The notes beneath the pieces were generated by a model. The model made no database searches. It was not told the DNA's origin and saw only the letters and a program-made list of their open reading frames with translations. Positions 15,719 through 22,545 of a stretch of 47,443 bases of DNA are shown here, in pieces; position 1 is the first letter of the stretch; every line of letters starts with the position of its first letter. A program made the position numbers and the translations under genes. The stretch spans positions 1 through 47,443 of the forward strand of contig CALDSL010000336.1 in assembly GCA_937920255.1 (NCBI GenBank), given 5' to 3'. This DNA is from an uncultured Anaerolineaceae bacterium (GTDB taxonomy: Bacteria > Chloroflexota > Anaerolineae > Anaerolineales > Anaerolineaceae).

Positions 15719-16900
15719 CTATTCGTACGGAACGATCACCCGTACCTGCGTGCCGTTCTCTTCGGATGAATGGATCAGCAGCCTGCCGTTCACCTCGTCG
15801 GCGCGCTCGCGCATGCCCACCAGGCCCAGATGGCCTCCGCGCGCCAGTTCCAGCCAATCATCCGGCAGGTCAAAGCCCTTTCCATTATCCACTACCTCCA
15901 GAACGACCCCTTCTTCCTCCATGGTCAGGGACACATTCACCTGGTCGGCATGCGAGTGGCGAAGAATGTTGTTCATGCTCTCCTGATAAATGCGGAAGAT
16001 GGCGGTGCGGGTATCCATGGGCAGGGAATTTCCATCTTCCATCACCTGGTGGTGAATGGTAATGTCGGGATGAAGGATCATGATTTCTTCGCTGTGGTAG
16101 CGGATGGCCTTTGCCAGGCTCAACTGGATCGCGTTGGGCGGGCGCAGGTCATTGCATGCGTTGCGGAGCTCGCGCACCTGCGCCAGAATGTTTTCGCGTA
16201 CGTGCGTCAGGTCCGATTCCTTGCGATCTTCCGGAGTGATGATCATCGAATATACCCGGTATGAAAGCCCGAGTAAATCCTGTATCGGGCCGTCATGCAG
16301 ATTGCGGGCAATGCGCAGACGCTCATCCTCGCGTTGCTTCATCACGCGGAATTTCAACTCGCGCTCGCGCGCAGCCGCGCGTTTCTGCTCAGTCAAATCG
16401 GTGATCACCAGGCAAACGCCCCTGTGACCATCCACTTCTGCCGCGCTGCCCGTAATGAGCACCGGAGTCGTCCTTCCACCCGAACCAATGAGAAGAAACT
16501 CGGAGGTTTCGTAGCCATCCAATCCGCTGGTAACCAGGCCGCGGAACAGGTCGGTTTGCTCGGCCGGCAGAAGATGATAAAACGGTGTTCCAAGCACTTT
16601 TTCGAGTGGTTTCCCCACCATTTCCGCCAGTCGCCGATTACAGTACAGGATCGTGCCGTCGGATGCGATGTTTGCCGCTCCCTCGTGGATGCTCTCGACC
16701 ATCACCCGGTAAGCGTAGTCGGCGCCGGTGAGCGTATACACCCGTTCGCCGTGATCGCCGTACACGACCAGGGCGTCGACTTCACCGGTACTGATTGCCC
16801 GCAGCGTTTCTTCCGCCTCTGCCAGGCGCACCTTCAACTCCGCGTTCTGGGCTTCCAGATCGGCGATTTTTTGGGCAAATGGATCCGATTCATCGCTCAT
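15719..16900 (-). CDS. PAS-domain sensor histidine kinase, NarX/DegS-like (HisKA_3)
   Basis: A 393-residue soluble kinase. A short coiled coil (8-36) is followed by a PAS domain (about 60-172, ESIHEGAANIASDGTILYCNRRLAEMVG), then a HisKA_3 dimerisation helix. That helix carries the phosphoacceptor His202 in ERLRIARNLHDGPIQDLLGL, and a GHKL ATPase domain follows, with YQESMNNILRHSHA (N box), VVDNGKGFDLPDD (G1) and GHLGLVGMRERA (G2). It has no membrane helix and senses an intracellular cue. It starts 1 nt after the stop of the second kaiB gene (TGA A ATG), so it is translationally coupled to the Kai genes and is a likely output kinase, analogous in role but not in family to SasA. No response regulator lies beside it. 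Confidence 0.9.
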   Translation of the reverse strand: MSDESDPFAQKIADLEAQNAELKVRLAEAEETLRAISTGEVDALVVYGDHGERVYTLTGADYAYRVMVESIHEGAANIASDGTILYCNRRLAEMVGKPLEKVLGTPFYHLLPAEQTDLFRGLVTSGLDGYETSEFLLIGSGGRTTPVLITGSAAEVDGHRGVCLVITDLTEQKRAAARERELKFRVMKQREDERLRIARNLHDGPIQDLLGLSYRVYSMIITPEDRKESDLTHVRENILAQVRELRNACNDLRPPNAIQLSLAKAIRYHSEEIMILHPDITIHHQVMEDGNSLPMDTRTAIFRIYQESMNNILRHSHADQVNVSLTMEEEGVVLEVVDNGKGFDLPDDWLELARGGHLGLVGMRERADEVNGRLLIHSSEENGTQVRVIVPYE

Positions 16901-16901
16901 T

Positions 16902-17264
16902 TCATTCGTCTGTATTGTTCCGTTCTTCCAGCGGTAGTAAATTTAAACCTACAAGGACCCGCTCGGAGGAAGTAAGATCACCGATGATGCGGCGTAGTGG
17001 CAGGGGCAGCGATTTGATCAGCGTTGGCGCAGCCAGCACCTGTTCGCTGCGGGCAAGGTCCGGCTGCTGGTAGATGTCGATTACCTCCAGGCTGTAGCGA
17101 CCTTTCAGATTGGTCTCGCAGATTTCCCGAATGTTTTCGATCGCGAGTGCCGACCGCACGGAATTACCGGCAATGAACAAGCGCAGGACATATCGCTTGT
17201 ATTTCTCGTCTTCAAGCGCCTTCTCAAAATCGTTGGTAACATCGTTCTCGGCATCATTATCCAT
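16902..17264 (-). CDS. kaiB: KaiB-family protein (copy 2)
   Basis: A 120-residue thioredoxin-like KaiB protein. After a 22-residue acidic N-terminus, YVLRLFIAGNSVRSALAIEN begins the KaiB fold. VIDIYQQPDLARSEQVLAAPTLIK and LPLPLRRIIGDLTSSERVLVGLNL match cyanobacterial KaiB almost position by position. KaiB binds the CI ring of phosphorylated KaiC and switches fold to do so; in cyanobacteria this sequesters KaiA and frees the output. The start ATG overlaps the stop of the first kaiB (TAATG), giving translational coupling. It differs from copy 1 by its charged N-terminus and by SVRSAL where copy 1 has TPNSLK, so the two may have different partners. Confidence 0.95.
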   Translation of the reverse strand: MDNDAENDVTNDFEKALEDEKYKRYVLRLFIAGNSVRSALAIENIREICETNLKGRYSLEVIDIYQQPDLARSEQVLAAPTLIKSLPLPLRRIIGDLTSSERVLVGLNLLPLEERNNTDE

Positions 17265-17635
17265 TATTCAATACTTTCTGGTGGGGCGTTGCGGTTTTTG
17301 GCCGCGGTCTTCGAACGCAGATCAAGACCGACCAGCACCCGTTCGGTGTTTGATAAATCGCCAATAATCTTTTTGACTGGCTCTGGCAGCTTGCGAACCA
17401 GCGTGGGTATGGCCAGAATTTGATCGCCGCGGGCTAACGTTGGGTTTTCCAGGAGATCGACTACCTCGATCTGGTATTTCCCGGCCAGGTGTTCTTCGCA
17501 TATCTTCTTCAGGTTGGCGAAGGCTTTGAGCGAGTTGGGTGTCTGTCCCGCCACGTACAGCCTCAGCTCCCAGATCTCATCGTCAGATCCAGTATCACCG
17601 GAAGTGTTGTTGTCGCCGAAAGGTGAGTCAGCCAA
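17264..17635 (-). CDS. kaiB: KaiB-family protein (copy 1)
   Basis: A 123-residue KaiB. It starts at TTG 17635, with CAGGAGGAG overlapping the end of kaiC. No ATG is available, and the Asp/Gly/Ser-rich N-terminal 18 residues precede ELRLYVAGQTPNSLKAFANL, the closest local match to cyanobacterial KaiB (LYVAGNTPNSVRAL). VVDLLENPTLARGDQILAIPTLVRKLPEPVKKIIGDL and NTERVLVGLDL complete the domain. It lies directly between kaiC and the second kaiB and is translated from overlapping signals. This copy is the better candidate for the classical KaiC-binding role. Confidence 0.95.
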   Translation of the reverse strand: MADSPFGDNNTSGDTGSDDEIWELRLYVAGQTPNSLKAFANLKKICEEHLAGKYQIEVVDLLENPTLARGDQILAIPTLVRKLPEPVKKIIGDLSNTERVLVGLDLRSKTAAKNRNAPPESIE

Positions 17636-17638
17636 TTT

Positions 17639-19348
17639 CTACTCCTCCTGTTTTTGTGAAGAGCCATCCCCACCCTGGGCCCGGATGATCGATTGCGTGT
17701 TTTCAACATGAAGGTTCTGGAATTCAGAATCCTGAGCAAACTTGGCCTGTAACATCAATTCCGCTTCTTCCAGCTCTGCCTGCAGCGCGGCGATCTGACT
17801 GTTGACCAGCAGCCGCTTGCGTTCCAGCTCGCGCTGTTTTTGTTCAACTTCCAGTTTTTGCCTCAGCCGTGCTTCCCGTTCACGGCTCTGCTGGGCGATA
17901 CGCTCTGAGCCGATGACAATTCCCTGGGGTTCCACGACGATATCGACCAGTTGTATTCCCTGCGATGTGATGAGAAACTCTGCAACTCTGGTGGAGTGCG
18001 CCATGCCACGCGATTTTAGAATATCCAGCCGCCGGTTGCGTTCGCCGTTGCTTTCCAGGTTGCGCAGCGCGATCCATGTATCCATCAATGAGGAAACTTC
18101 GCCTTCGGTAGTATGTTCTTGCGAATGCCCATGCACCAGGCTGGTAAAGATGCTGGTAATGCCTTTCATTTTGAGATAATCAATCAGGCGCACCAGCATC
18201 GACTTGACCTCGGTGTTCGAGGCGATGCTGATCATATTGGTCAAAGGATCTACAACGATAAGGTCTGGCTGAACCATCTCGATTTCTTTCAACATGGTCA
18301 GCAGGTGCATTTCGATACCATAAAATGATGGCCGGGTGGCATGGAATTTCAACAGACCCTGATCCTGCCATGTTTCTAAATCGATTCCAATCGACCGCAT
18401 GTTGCGGATAATCTGGCTGGATGCCTCTTCAAACGCAAAGAACAGGCAGCGCTCGCCGCGCCGGCAGGCAGCATCGATCACTGAAGCGACCAGGCTGGTC
18501 TTGCCGGTTCCTGCGCTTCCAGAGATGAGATTGGTGCTGCCGCGGAAAAAACCCTTCCCATCCAACATCCGGTCCAATTCAGGCACGCCGCTTGATACGA
18601 ACTGATTGGAAACTGAATAATTCAAGCCCGAGGATGTGATTGGTTGAACCCATAGTCCCTCGTTGTCGATCAGGAACGGGAACTCATCGGTGCTGTGACT
18701 CGATCCGCGGTATTTCACCACGCGCAGGGTGCGGCTGGAAATTTTATCGGTGATGCGATTATCCAACAGGATCACGCAGTCGGACACATATTCTTCCAGA
18801 CCGTAGCGAGTGAGGGTGCCATCCCCGCGCTCGCCGGTGACAACGGCAGTCAGGTTGCGGCTTTTCAACCAGCGGAACAGGCGCCGGATTTCGGAGCGCA
18901 TGATGTTCTCATTGTTGAACCCGGAAAAAATGGTTTCGATGGTGTCCAGAACCACGCGTTTTGCGCCGACGGTGGCTACAGCAGCGGCCAGCCGGATGAA
19001 CAAGCCTTCCAGATCGTACTCGCCGGTTTCTTCGATCTCGCTGCGCTCGATGTAAACGTGATCGACAAAAATCTTTTTCTGGTCAATCAGTTCTTTGAGG
19101 TCGATCCCCAATGAGGCAAGGTTTTTTTCCAGTTCTTCCTGGGTTTCTTCAAACGTCGTGATAACGCCCGGTTCGCCGTATTCCACCGCGCCATTGACCA
19201 CAAATTCGCTTGCCAATAAAGATTTGCCACTACCCGGTCCGCCAGCGACAAGGGTGATACGGCCTTGCGGTAGCCCGCCGTTTAATATTTCATCCAGCCC
19301 TTGAATGCCAGTCGGTGATTTTATCAGCACGTTTCTCGCCGTTACCAT
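17639..19348 (-). CDS. kaiC: KaiC-family double RecA-like ATPase with C-terminal coiled coil
   Basis: A 569-residue KaiC homologue. CI carries Walker A GGPGSGKS (36-43), the paired catalytic Glu in TFEETQ (67-68) and Walker B VVLDTIE. CII carries GSAGTGKT (277-284), AFEEAS (Glu307/308) and LIVVDPLT. The autophosphorylation site aligns as TTEGEVSSLMDTW: Ser419-Ser420 replace Ser431-Thr432 of Synechococcus KaiC, and Thr414 matches Thr426. Instead of the short A-loop that KaiA binds, the protein continues into a long charged coiled coil (about 484-550). KaiA is absent from the window. Kinase and ATPase activity are therefore plausible, but without KaiA the system may be an hourglass timer rather than a free-running clock. 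First gene of the operon behind a near-consensus promoter. Confidence 0.95.
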   Translation of the reverse strand: MVTARNVLIKSPTGIQGLDEILNGGLPQGRITLVAGGPGSGKSLLASEFVVNGAVEYGEPGVITTFEETQEELEKNLASLGIDLKELIDQKKIFVDHVYIERSEIEETGEYDLEGLFIRLAAAVATVGAKRVVLDTIETIFSGFNNENIMRSEIRRLFRWLKSRNLTAVVTGERGDGTLTRYGLEEYVSDCVILLDNRITDKISSRTLRVVKYRGSSHSTDEFPFLIDNEGLWVQPITSSGLNYSVSNQFVSSGVPELDRMLDGKGFFRGSTNLISGSAGTGKTSLVASVIDAACRRGERCLFFAFEEASSQIIRNMRSIGIDLETWQDQGLLKFHATRPSFYGIEMHLLTMLKEIEMVQPDLIVVDPLTNMISIASNTEVKSMLVRLIDYLKMKGITSIFTSLVHGHSQEHTTEGEVSSLMDTWIALRNLESNGERNRRLDILKSRGMAHSTRVAEFLITSQGIQLVDIVVEPQGIVIGSERIAQQSREREARLRQKLEVEQKQRELERKRLLVNSQIAALQAELEEAELMLQAKFAQDSEFQNLHVENTQSIIRAQGGDGSSQKQEE

Positions 19349-19390
19349 CGCGCCACCTTCTTATAAGGGTTGTTTAGATCATTCCATATC

Positions 19391-19419
19391 AGCATACTAT
19401 ATTCAAAAAAGTGTGTCAA
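19391..19419 (-). promoter_or_regulatory. Near-consensus sigma-70-type promoter of the kai operon
   Basis: On the minus strand TTGACA (19419-19414), a 17-nt spacer and TATGCT (19396-19391) lie 43 nt before the kaiC start. This is the best -35/-10 pair in the window. Confidence 0.75.
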
Positions 19420-19452
19420 ATCAAATTCAACCCATCTTCGGCGCCTGCCCGG

Positions 19453-20307
19453 TTACTCGTCAGGCTTGAAAAAATCAACCAGGAGGTGATTGAATTGCTG
19501 TGGCTGCTCGCGCATGGGCCAGTGACCGGCGTTTTGGATCACTTCCAGCCGGGCATTGGGAATACGCCTGGCGGCTTCCTGTGACGCGGTCAGTGGCACC
19601 AACCTGTCTTTCGCGCCATGGATGATCAGCGTGGGCGCATGGATTTCGCCCAGCCGGTCCATGAAGCAGGTGCGCAACCGGTCTGGCAGCATTTCGGCTT
19701 GTTGGAATTTGCCAAATGCGCGCTGGCCGGATGGGTCGAGCACGGCCTGGTAGGTTTCCTCTTCCAATTCCGGGGTAATGTTGCGCGGGTCGGCAAAAAT
19801 CTGAGCCAGGCTCATGCGAGACAGCTTGCGGCTGCGTCGCACCAGCGCCCAGCTCCATTCCATGATCCAGAAATTGCGGATCATCCAGTAGCTAAGCCGG
19901 TGATAGGAGAAGGTGCGCGCCAGCCCGTAGCTATCGACCAGCGCCAGGCGCTCCACCCGTTCGGGGTGGGTGAGGGCCATGCAGATCGCTGCGCCGCCGC
20001 CCATCGATATGCCCGCAAAGCTGGCCCGCCGCACGCCCAGGTCGTTCAGCAAGGCAGTCAGCCAGGAGATCATGCGCTCGAACTGGTATGCTTCCGGAAA
20101 AATCTGGCTGCCGCCATAGCCCGGCCAGTCCGGCGCGATGACGGTGCTGTGCTGCGCCAGCTCAGGGATGGCCAGCCGCCAGGAGAGCAGCGCGGAATCG
20201 GCGCCGCCGCCGTGCAGCAGCACCACGGTCGATGTACCGTTTCCGGCGGTGTAATAGCGGGCGGGTAAACCCTGAACGGTTGTGGAATGGCTTTGTATGC
20301 CGGCCAT
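19453..20307 (-). CDS. Alpha/beta hydrolase
   Basis: A 284-residue soluble hydrolase. VVLLHGGGADSALLSW holds the oxyanion-hole HG motif, FAGISMGGGAA the nucleophilic Ser in GxSxG form, HGAKDRLVP the acid Asp, and NAGHWPMREQP the catalytic His. A helical cap of about 75 residues sits between the core halves. The family includes esterases, C-C bond hydrolases and haloperoxidase-like enzymes; nothing here identifies the substrate. It is monocistronic, ends about 105 nt upstream of the kai promoter in the same orientation, and has the large palindromes of 20360-20509 just upstream. Confidence 0.85.
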   Translation of the reverse strand: MAGIQSHSTTVQGLPARYYTAGNGTSTVVLLHGGGADSALLSWRLAIPELAQHSTVIAPDWPGYGGSQIFPEAYQFERMISWLTALLNDLGVRRASFAGISMGGGAAICMALTHPERVERLALVDSYGLARTFSYHRLSYWMIRNFWIMEWSWALVRRSRKLSRMSLAQIFADPRNITPELEEETYQAVLDPSGQRAFGKFQQAEMLPDRLRTCFMDRLGEIHAPTLIIHGAKDRLVPLTASQEAARRIPNARLEVIQNAGHWPMREQPQQFNHLLVDFFKPDE

Positions 20308-20359
20308 GATGCCTCACAGTGATGCTTCAAGATTTACGCTAATTGTACCGTCTAAGCAG

Positions 20360-20424
20360 TTATCCCTCTCCCCGCTTGTATTTAATCATTCATCATCTTG
20401 TTTGTTTTGCGGGGAGAGGGATAA
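20360..20424. repeat. Inverted repeat with 16-bp perfect arms
   Basis: 20360-20375 (TTATCCCTCTCCCCGC) is fully complementary to 20409-20424, around a 33-nt AT-rich loop. It lies in the gap between the alpha/beta hydrolase start and the DUF35 stop, 4 nt from a second, larger palindrome. No U-run follows on either strand. Confidence 0.85.
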
Positions 20425-20428
20425 AGCG

Positions 20429-20509
20429 TGTAGGGTGCGGTCGTTTTCCAGATCGCACCGTTTTATCGGCCATCCAGCGGTGCGGTCTGGAAAACGACCG
20501 CATCCTACA
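20429..20509. repeat. Inverted repeat with 32-bp arms and nested palindromes (BIME/REP-like)
   Basis: 20429-20460 pairs with 20478-20509 over 32 positions, with only two G:T wobble differences and a 17-nt loop. Each arm itself contains a 7-bp palindrome (TGCGGTC near the outside, GACCGCA or its GATCGCA variant inside), as expected for two REP-like units in opposite orientation. The rest of the gap 20308-20600 holds nothing recognisable. Confidence 0.85.
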
Positions 20510-20600
20510 GGACGAACGAATGGCCGTCAACATCTGTAGGTCAATTTTGCGAGCAGGCACACGCTACGGGGGTTGTTTTTGGCTTCCCATTCTTTCGAGT

Positions 20601-21005
20601 TTATGCCGGACGAAAGGCCAGAACGGTCTCCTGGCTGCGCTGGATATATATGGCTTGCACCGACATGCCGATATGGATCGTCTCCGGCCGGAAGACATCG
20701 ACATCCAATAACTGGGCGCTGATCTTCGGGCCTTCTTCCAATTCGATGATCGCGGCGCAATAGGGGGTTTCGCGGCCATAGCCGGCCTCGATCATATGGT
20801 CCGGCCCGATGTAGATGATGCTGAACGCCGCCAGCCTTCCCCGCCCGCGAAACTCGACCCACTCCATTTCGCTGCTGAAATCCTGGGCGCACAGCGCGCG
20901 CGGCGGAAGGTATAGCGCTCCATCTTTGACGCAGCGCGAACCCATCAGCCGGCGTTGGGAGAGATAATCGTTGTAGCTGGCGTGGTTAAACAGGGGTTGG
21001 TTCAT
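20601..21005 (-). CDS. DUF35 OB-fold acyl-CoA-associated protein
   Basis: A 134-residue protein of the DUF35 type: an N-terminal rubredoxin-like zinc ribbon and a C-terminal OB fold (WVEFRGRGRLAAFSIIYIG, SAQLLDVD). These proteins pair with SCP2-like thiolases and, in archaea, scaffold the acetoacetyl-CoA thiolase/HMG-CoA synthase complex. The ribbon here reads SRCVKDGALYLPPRALCAQD: each CxxC has become CxxD, so zinc binding is probably lost or altered. The ATG is 3 nt after the stop of the thiolase gene, as expected for a coupled pair. It would bridge or channel CoA substrate for that thiolase. Confidence 0.85.
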   Translation of the reverse strand: MNQPLFNHASYNDYLSQRRLMGSRCVKDGALYLPPRALCAQDFSSEMEWVEFRGRGRLAAFSIIYIGPDHMIEAGYGRETPYCAAIIELEEGPKISAQLLDVDVFRPETIHIGMSVQAIYIQRSQETVLAFRPA

Positions 21006-21008
21006 GGC

Positions 21009-22274
21009 TTATATCCGTTCAAAAATCGTCACGGCGCAGGTTTGCCCGCTGCCGCCCACGTTATGTACCAGACCGATATTTGGATTACCCGGCGCCTGGC
21101 GCTCGCCGGCTTCGCCGCGCAGTTGCTTCCAGATTTCCACCACCTGCCCCACGCCGGACGCGCCCACCGGGTGGCCTTTGGATTTCAATCCGCCCGAAGT
21201 GTTGATGGGGTGCAGACCGTTACGGGCGGTCAAGCCTTCATCGGCGGCCAGCCCACCGTCACCGGGCTGGAAGAAGCCCAGATCTTCGCTGGCCATGATC
21301 TCGGCGATGGTGAAGCAATCGTGCACTTCGGCCACGCGCACCTGTGCCGGGCCGATGCCGGCCATGGCATACGCTTCCTGGGCGGCAAGCCGGGCGGCGG
21401 GAATGCTGTGCAGGCTGGCGCGGTTGTGCAGTGCGCCGTCGCTGGCCTGCCCGGTGCCCAGTACGCGCAGCGGCTTGTCCGTGATCGAGCGCGCCAGGTC
21501 TTCGCTGACCAGCAGGAGCAGCGCGGCGCCATCGGATACGGGCGAGCAGTCGAACAGGCGCAGCGGCCAGGCGATGGTCGGGTTGGCACGCTCGTCGCGC
21601 AGAAAATCCAGCTCGTCCTGCCAGGCTGGTTCGGGCAGGCCTTTTTTGACTAGGCTGGCTTTTTTGGCTGTCATCGTGTCGCGGATGCGCGCGCCAAACT
21701 GGGCTTTGGGGTTCAACGCGCCGTTTTCATGGTTCTTAATGGACACACGCATCAGGGTTTCGGGGGTGGCGCTGTACTGGTGCATGTAGGCGGTGGCCAT
21801 GGCAGCGTAAAGCCCAGGGAAGGTAAACCCGGCGGGAGCCACTTCGTAGGCCATGTCGGCGGCGGTGGAGAGTGCATCGGTGACTTTGCCGGTGGGCAGG
21901 TTGGTCATTTTTTCGACGCCGCCCACCAGCACTACATCGTACATGCCGGATGCGATGGCCTGGATACCCTGGCGCAGCGCCACGCCGCCGCTGGCGCACG
22001 CATCCTCAACACGCACGGCCGGGCGTGGGAGCAGACCTGCCCAATCGGTATAGATCGGGGCGGTATGGCCCTGTTTTTCAAACAGATCGCTGCTGAAATT
22101 ACCGATAAACAGCGCTTCGATGTCCTGAGGGTGAAACCCGTTGTCGACGGATGCCAGCATTTCCTGGAAGGCATCCACGAACAGATCGCGGCTGCTCAAA
22201 CCGGGAAAGCTGCCAAAGCGGGTCATGCCCGCTCCGACGACGGCAACACCGCGTCCTAACCTGCGTCGTTTCAT
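21009..22274 (-). CDS. SCP2/SCP-x-type thiolase (acetyl-CoA acetyltransferase family)
   Basis: A 421-residue thiolase-fold enzyme. ATG 22274 follows GGAGGAG by 9 nt and gives the usual start KRRRLGRGVAVVGAGMTRFG; the frame is open further upstream but lacks a site. Catalytic features are VEDACASGGVALRQG (nucleophilic Cys), VHDCFTIAE (His and Cys region) and LKSKGHPVGASGVGQ (GHP His). Members condense or cleave acyl-CoAs. Those partnered with DUF35, as here, usually make acetoacetyl-CoA or act on branched or steroid acyl-CoAs. No HMG-CoA synthase is next to it. Its upstream region is shared divergently with the Mn2+ riboswitch promoter. Confidence 0.9.
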   Translation of the reverse strand: MKRRRLGRGVAVVGAGMTRFGSFPGLSSRDLFVDAFQEMLASVDNGFHPQDIEALFIGNFSSDLFEKQGHTAPIYTDWAGLLPRPAVRVEDACASGGVALRQGIQAIASGMYDVVLVGGVEKMTNLPTGKVTDALSTAADMAYEVAPAGFTFPGLYAAMATAYMHQYSATPETLMRVSIKNHENGALNPKAQFGARIRDTMTAKKASLVKKGLPEPAWQDELDFLRDERANPTIAWPLRLFDCSPVSDGAALLLLVSEDLARSITDKPLRVLGTGQASDGALHNRASLHSIPAARLAAQEAYAMAGIGPAQVRVAEVHDCFTIAEIMASEDLGFFQPGDGGLAADEGLTARNGLHPINTSGGLKSKGHPVGASGVGQVVEIWKQLRGEAGERQAPGNPNIGLVHNVGGSGQTCAVTIFERI

Positions 22275-22342
22275 GCGCGCTCGCTCCTCCATCCCCATGT
22301 CTGTAGCGATAGCATCGATATACGCCCTGATTGTACAAAAAT

Positions 22343-22371
22343 TTGACGACCGCAAGAAACTCGTGTACACT
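22343..22371 (+). promoter_or_regulatory. Promoter of the riboswitch-controlled P-type ATPase
   Basis: TTGACG (22343-22348), exactly 17 nt, TACACT (22366-22371). Transcription would begin near 22378, just before the aptamer. Confidence 0.7.
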
Positions 22372-22379
22372 GTGGGTGC

Positions 22380-22499
22380 TCCGATGGGGAGTAGCTGCCC
22401 GGTTGTTTCGGGAGGGACGGTCGTCATTACGGAAAGAGATTTCCCGGCCGTCTGGAATAAATAGCAAGACCATCGCTTTCAAAGCGGTGGTCTATTTTT
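22380..22499 (+). promoter_or_regulatory. yybP-ykoY (Mn2+) riboswitch with overlapping terminator
   Basis: The aptamer hallmark GGGGAGTAGC follows the 5' side of stem P1 (CGATGG, 22382-22387). Its 3' side is CCATCG at 22470-22475. Inside, GACGG (22416-22420) pairs with CCGTC (22448-22452), and the second conserved loop TCGTCATTACG is present. The P1 3' strand is also the 5' arm of the terminator at 22467-22499, so the two are mutually exclusive. By analogy with known members, Mn2+ would stabilise P1, block termination and switch the ATPase on. Confidence 0.9.
22467..22499 (+). terminator. Expression-platform terminator of the Mn2+ riboswitch
   Basis: AGACCATCGCTTT (22467-22479) pairs with AAAGCGGTGGTCT (22481-22493; one G:T pair, and the innermost pairs must open to form a loop), followed by ATTTTT. 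It uses the 3' strand of aptamer stem P1. Confidence 0.88.
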
Positions 22500-22545
22500 G
22501 TTAAATTGTACAAACTACTGATCAGATCTAGGAGGAACGCAATCA

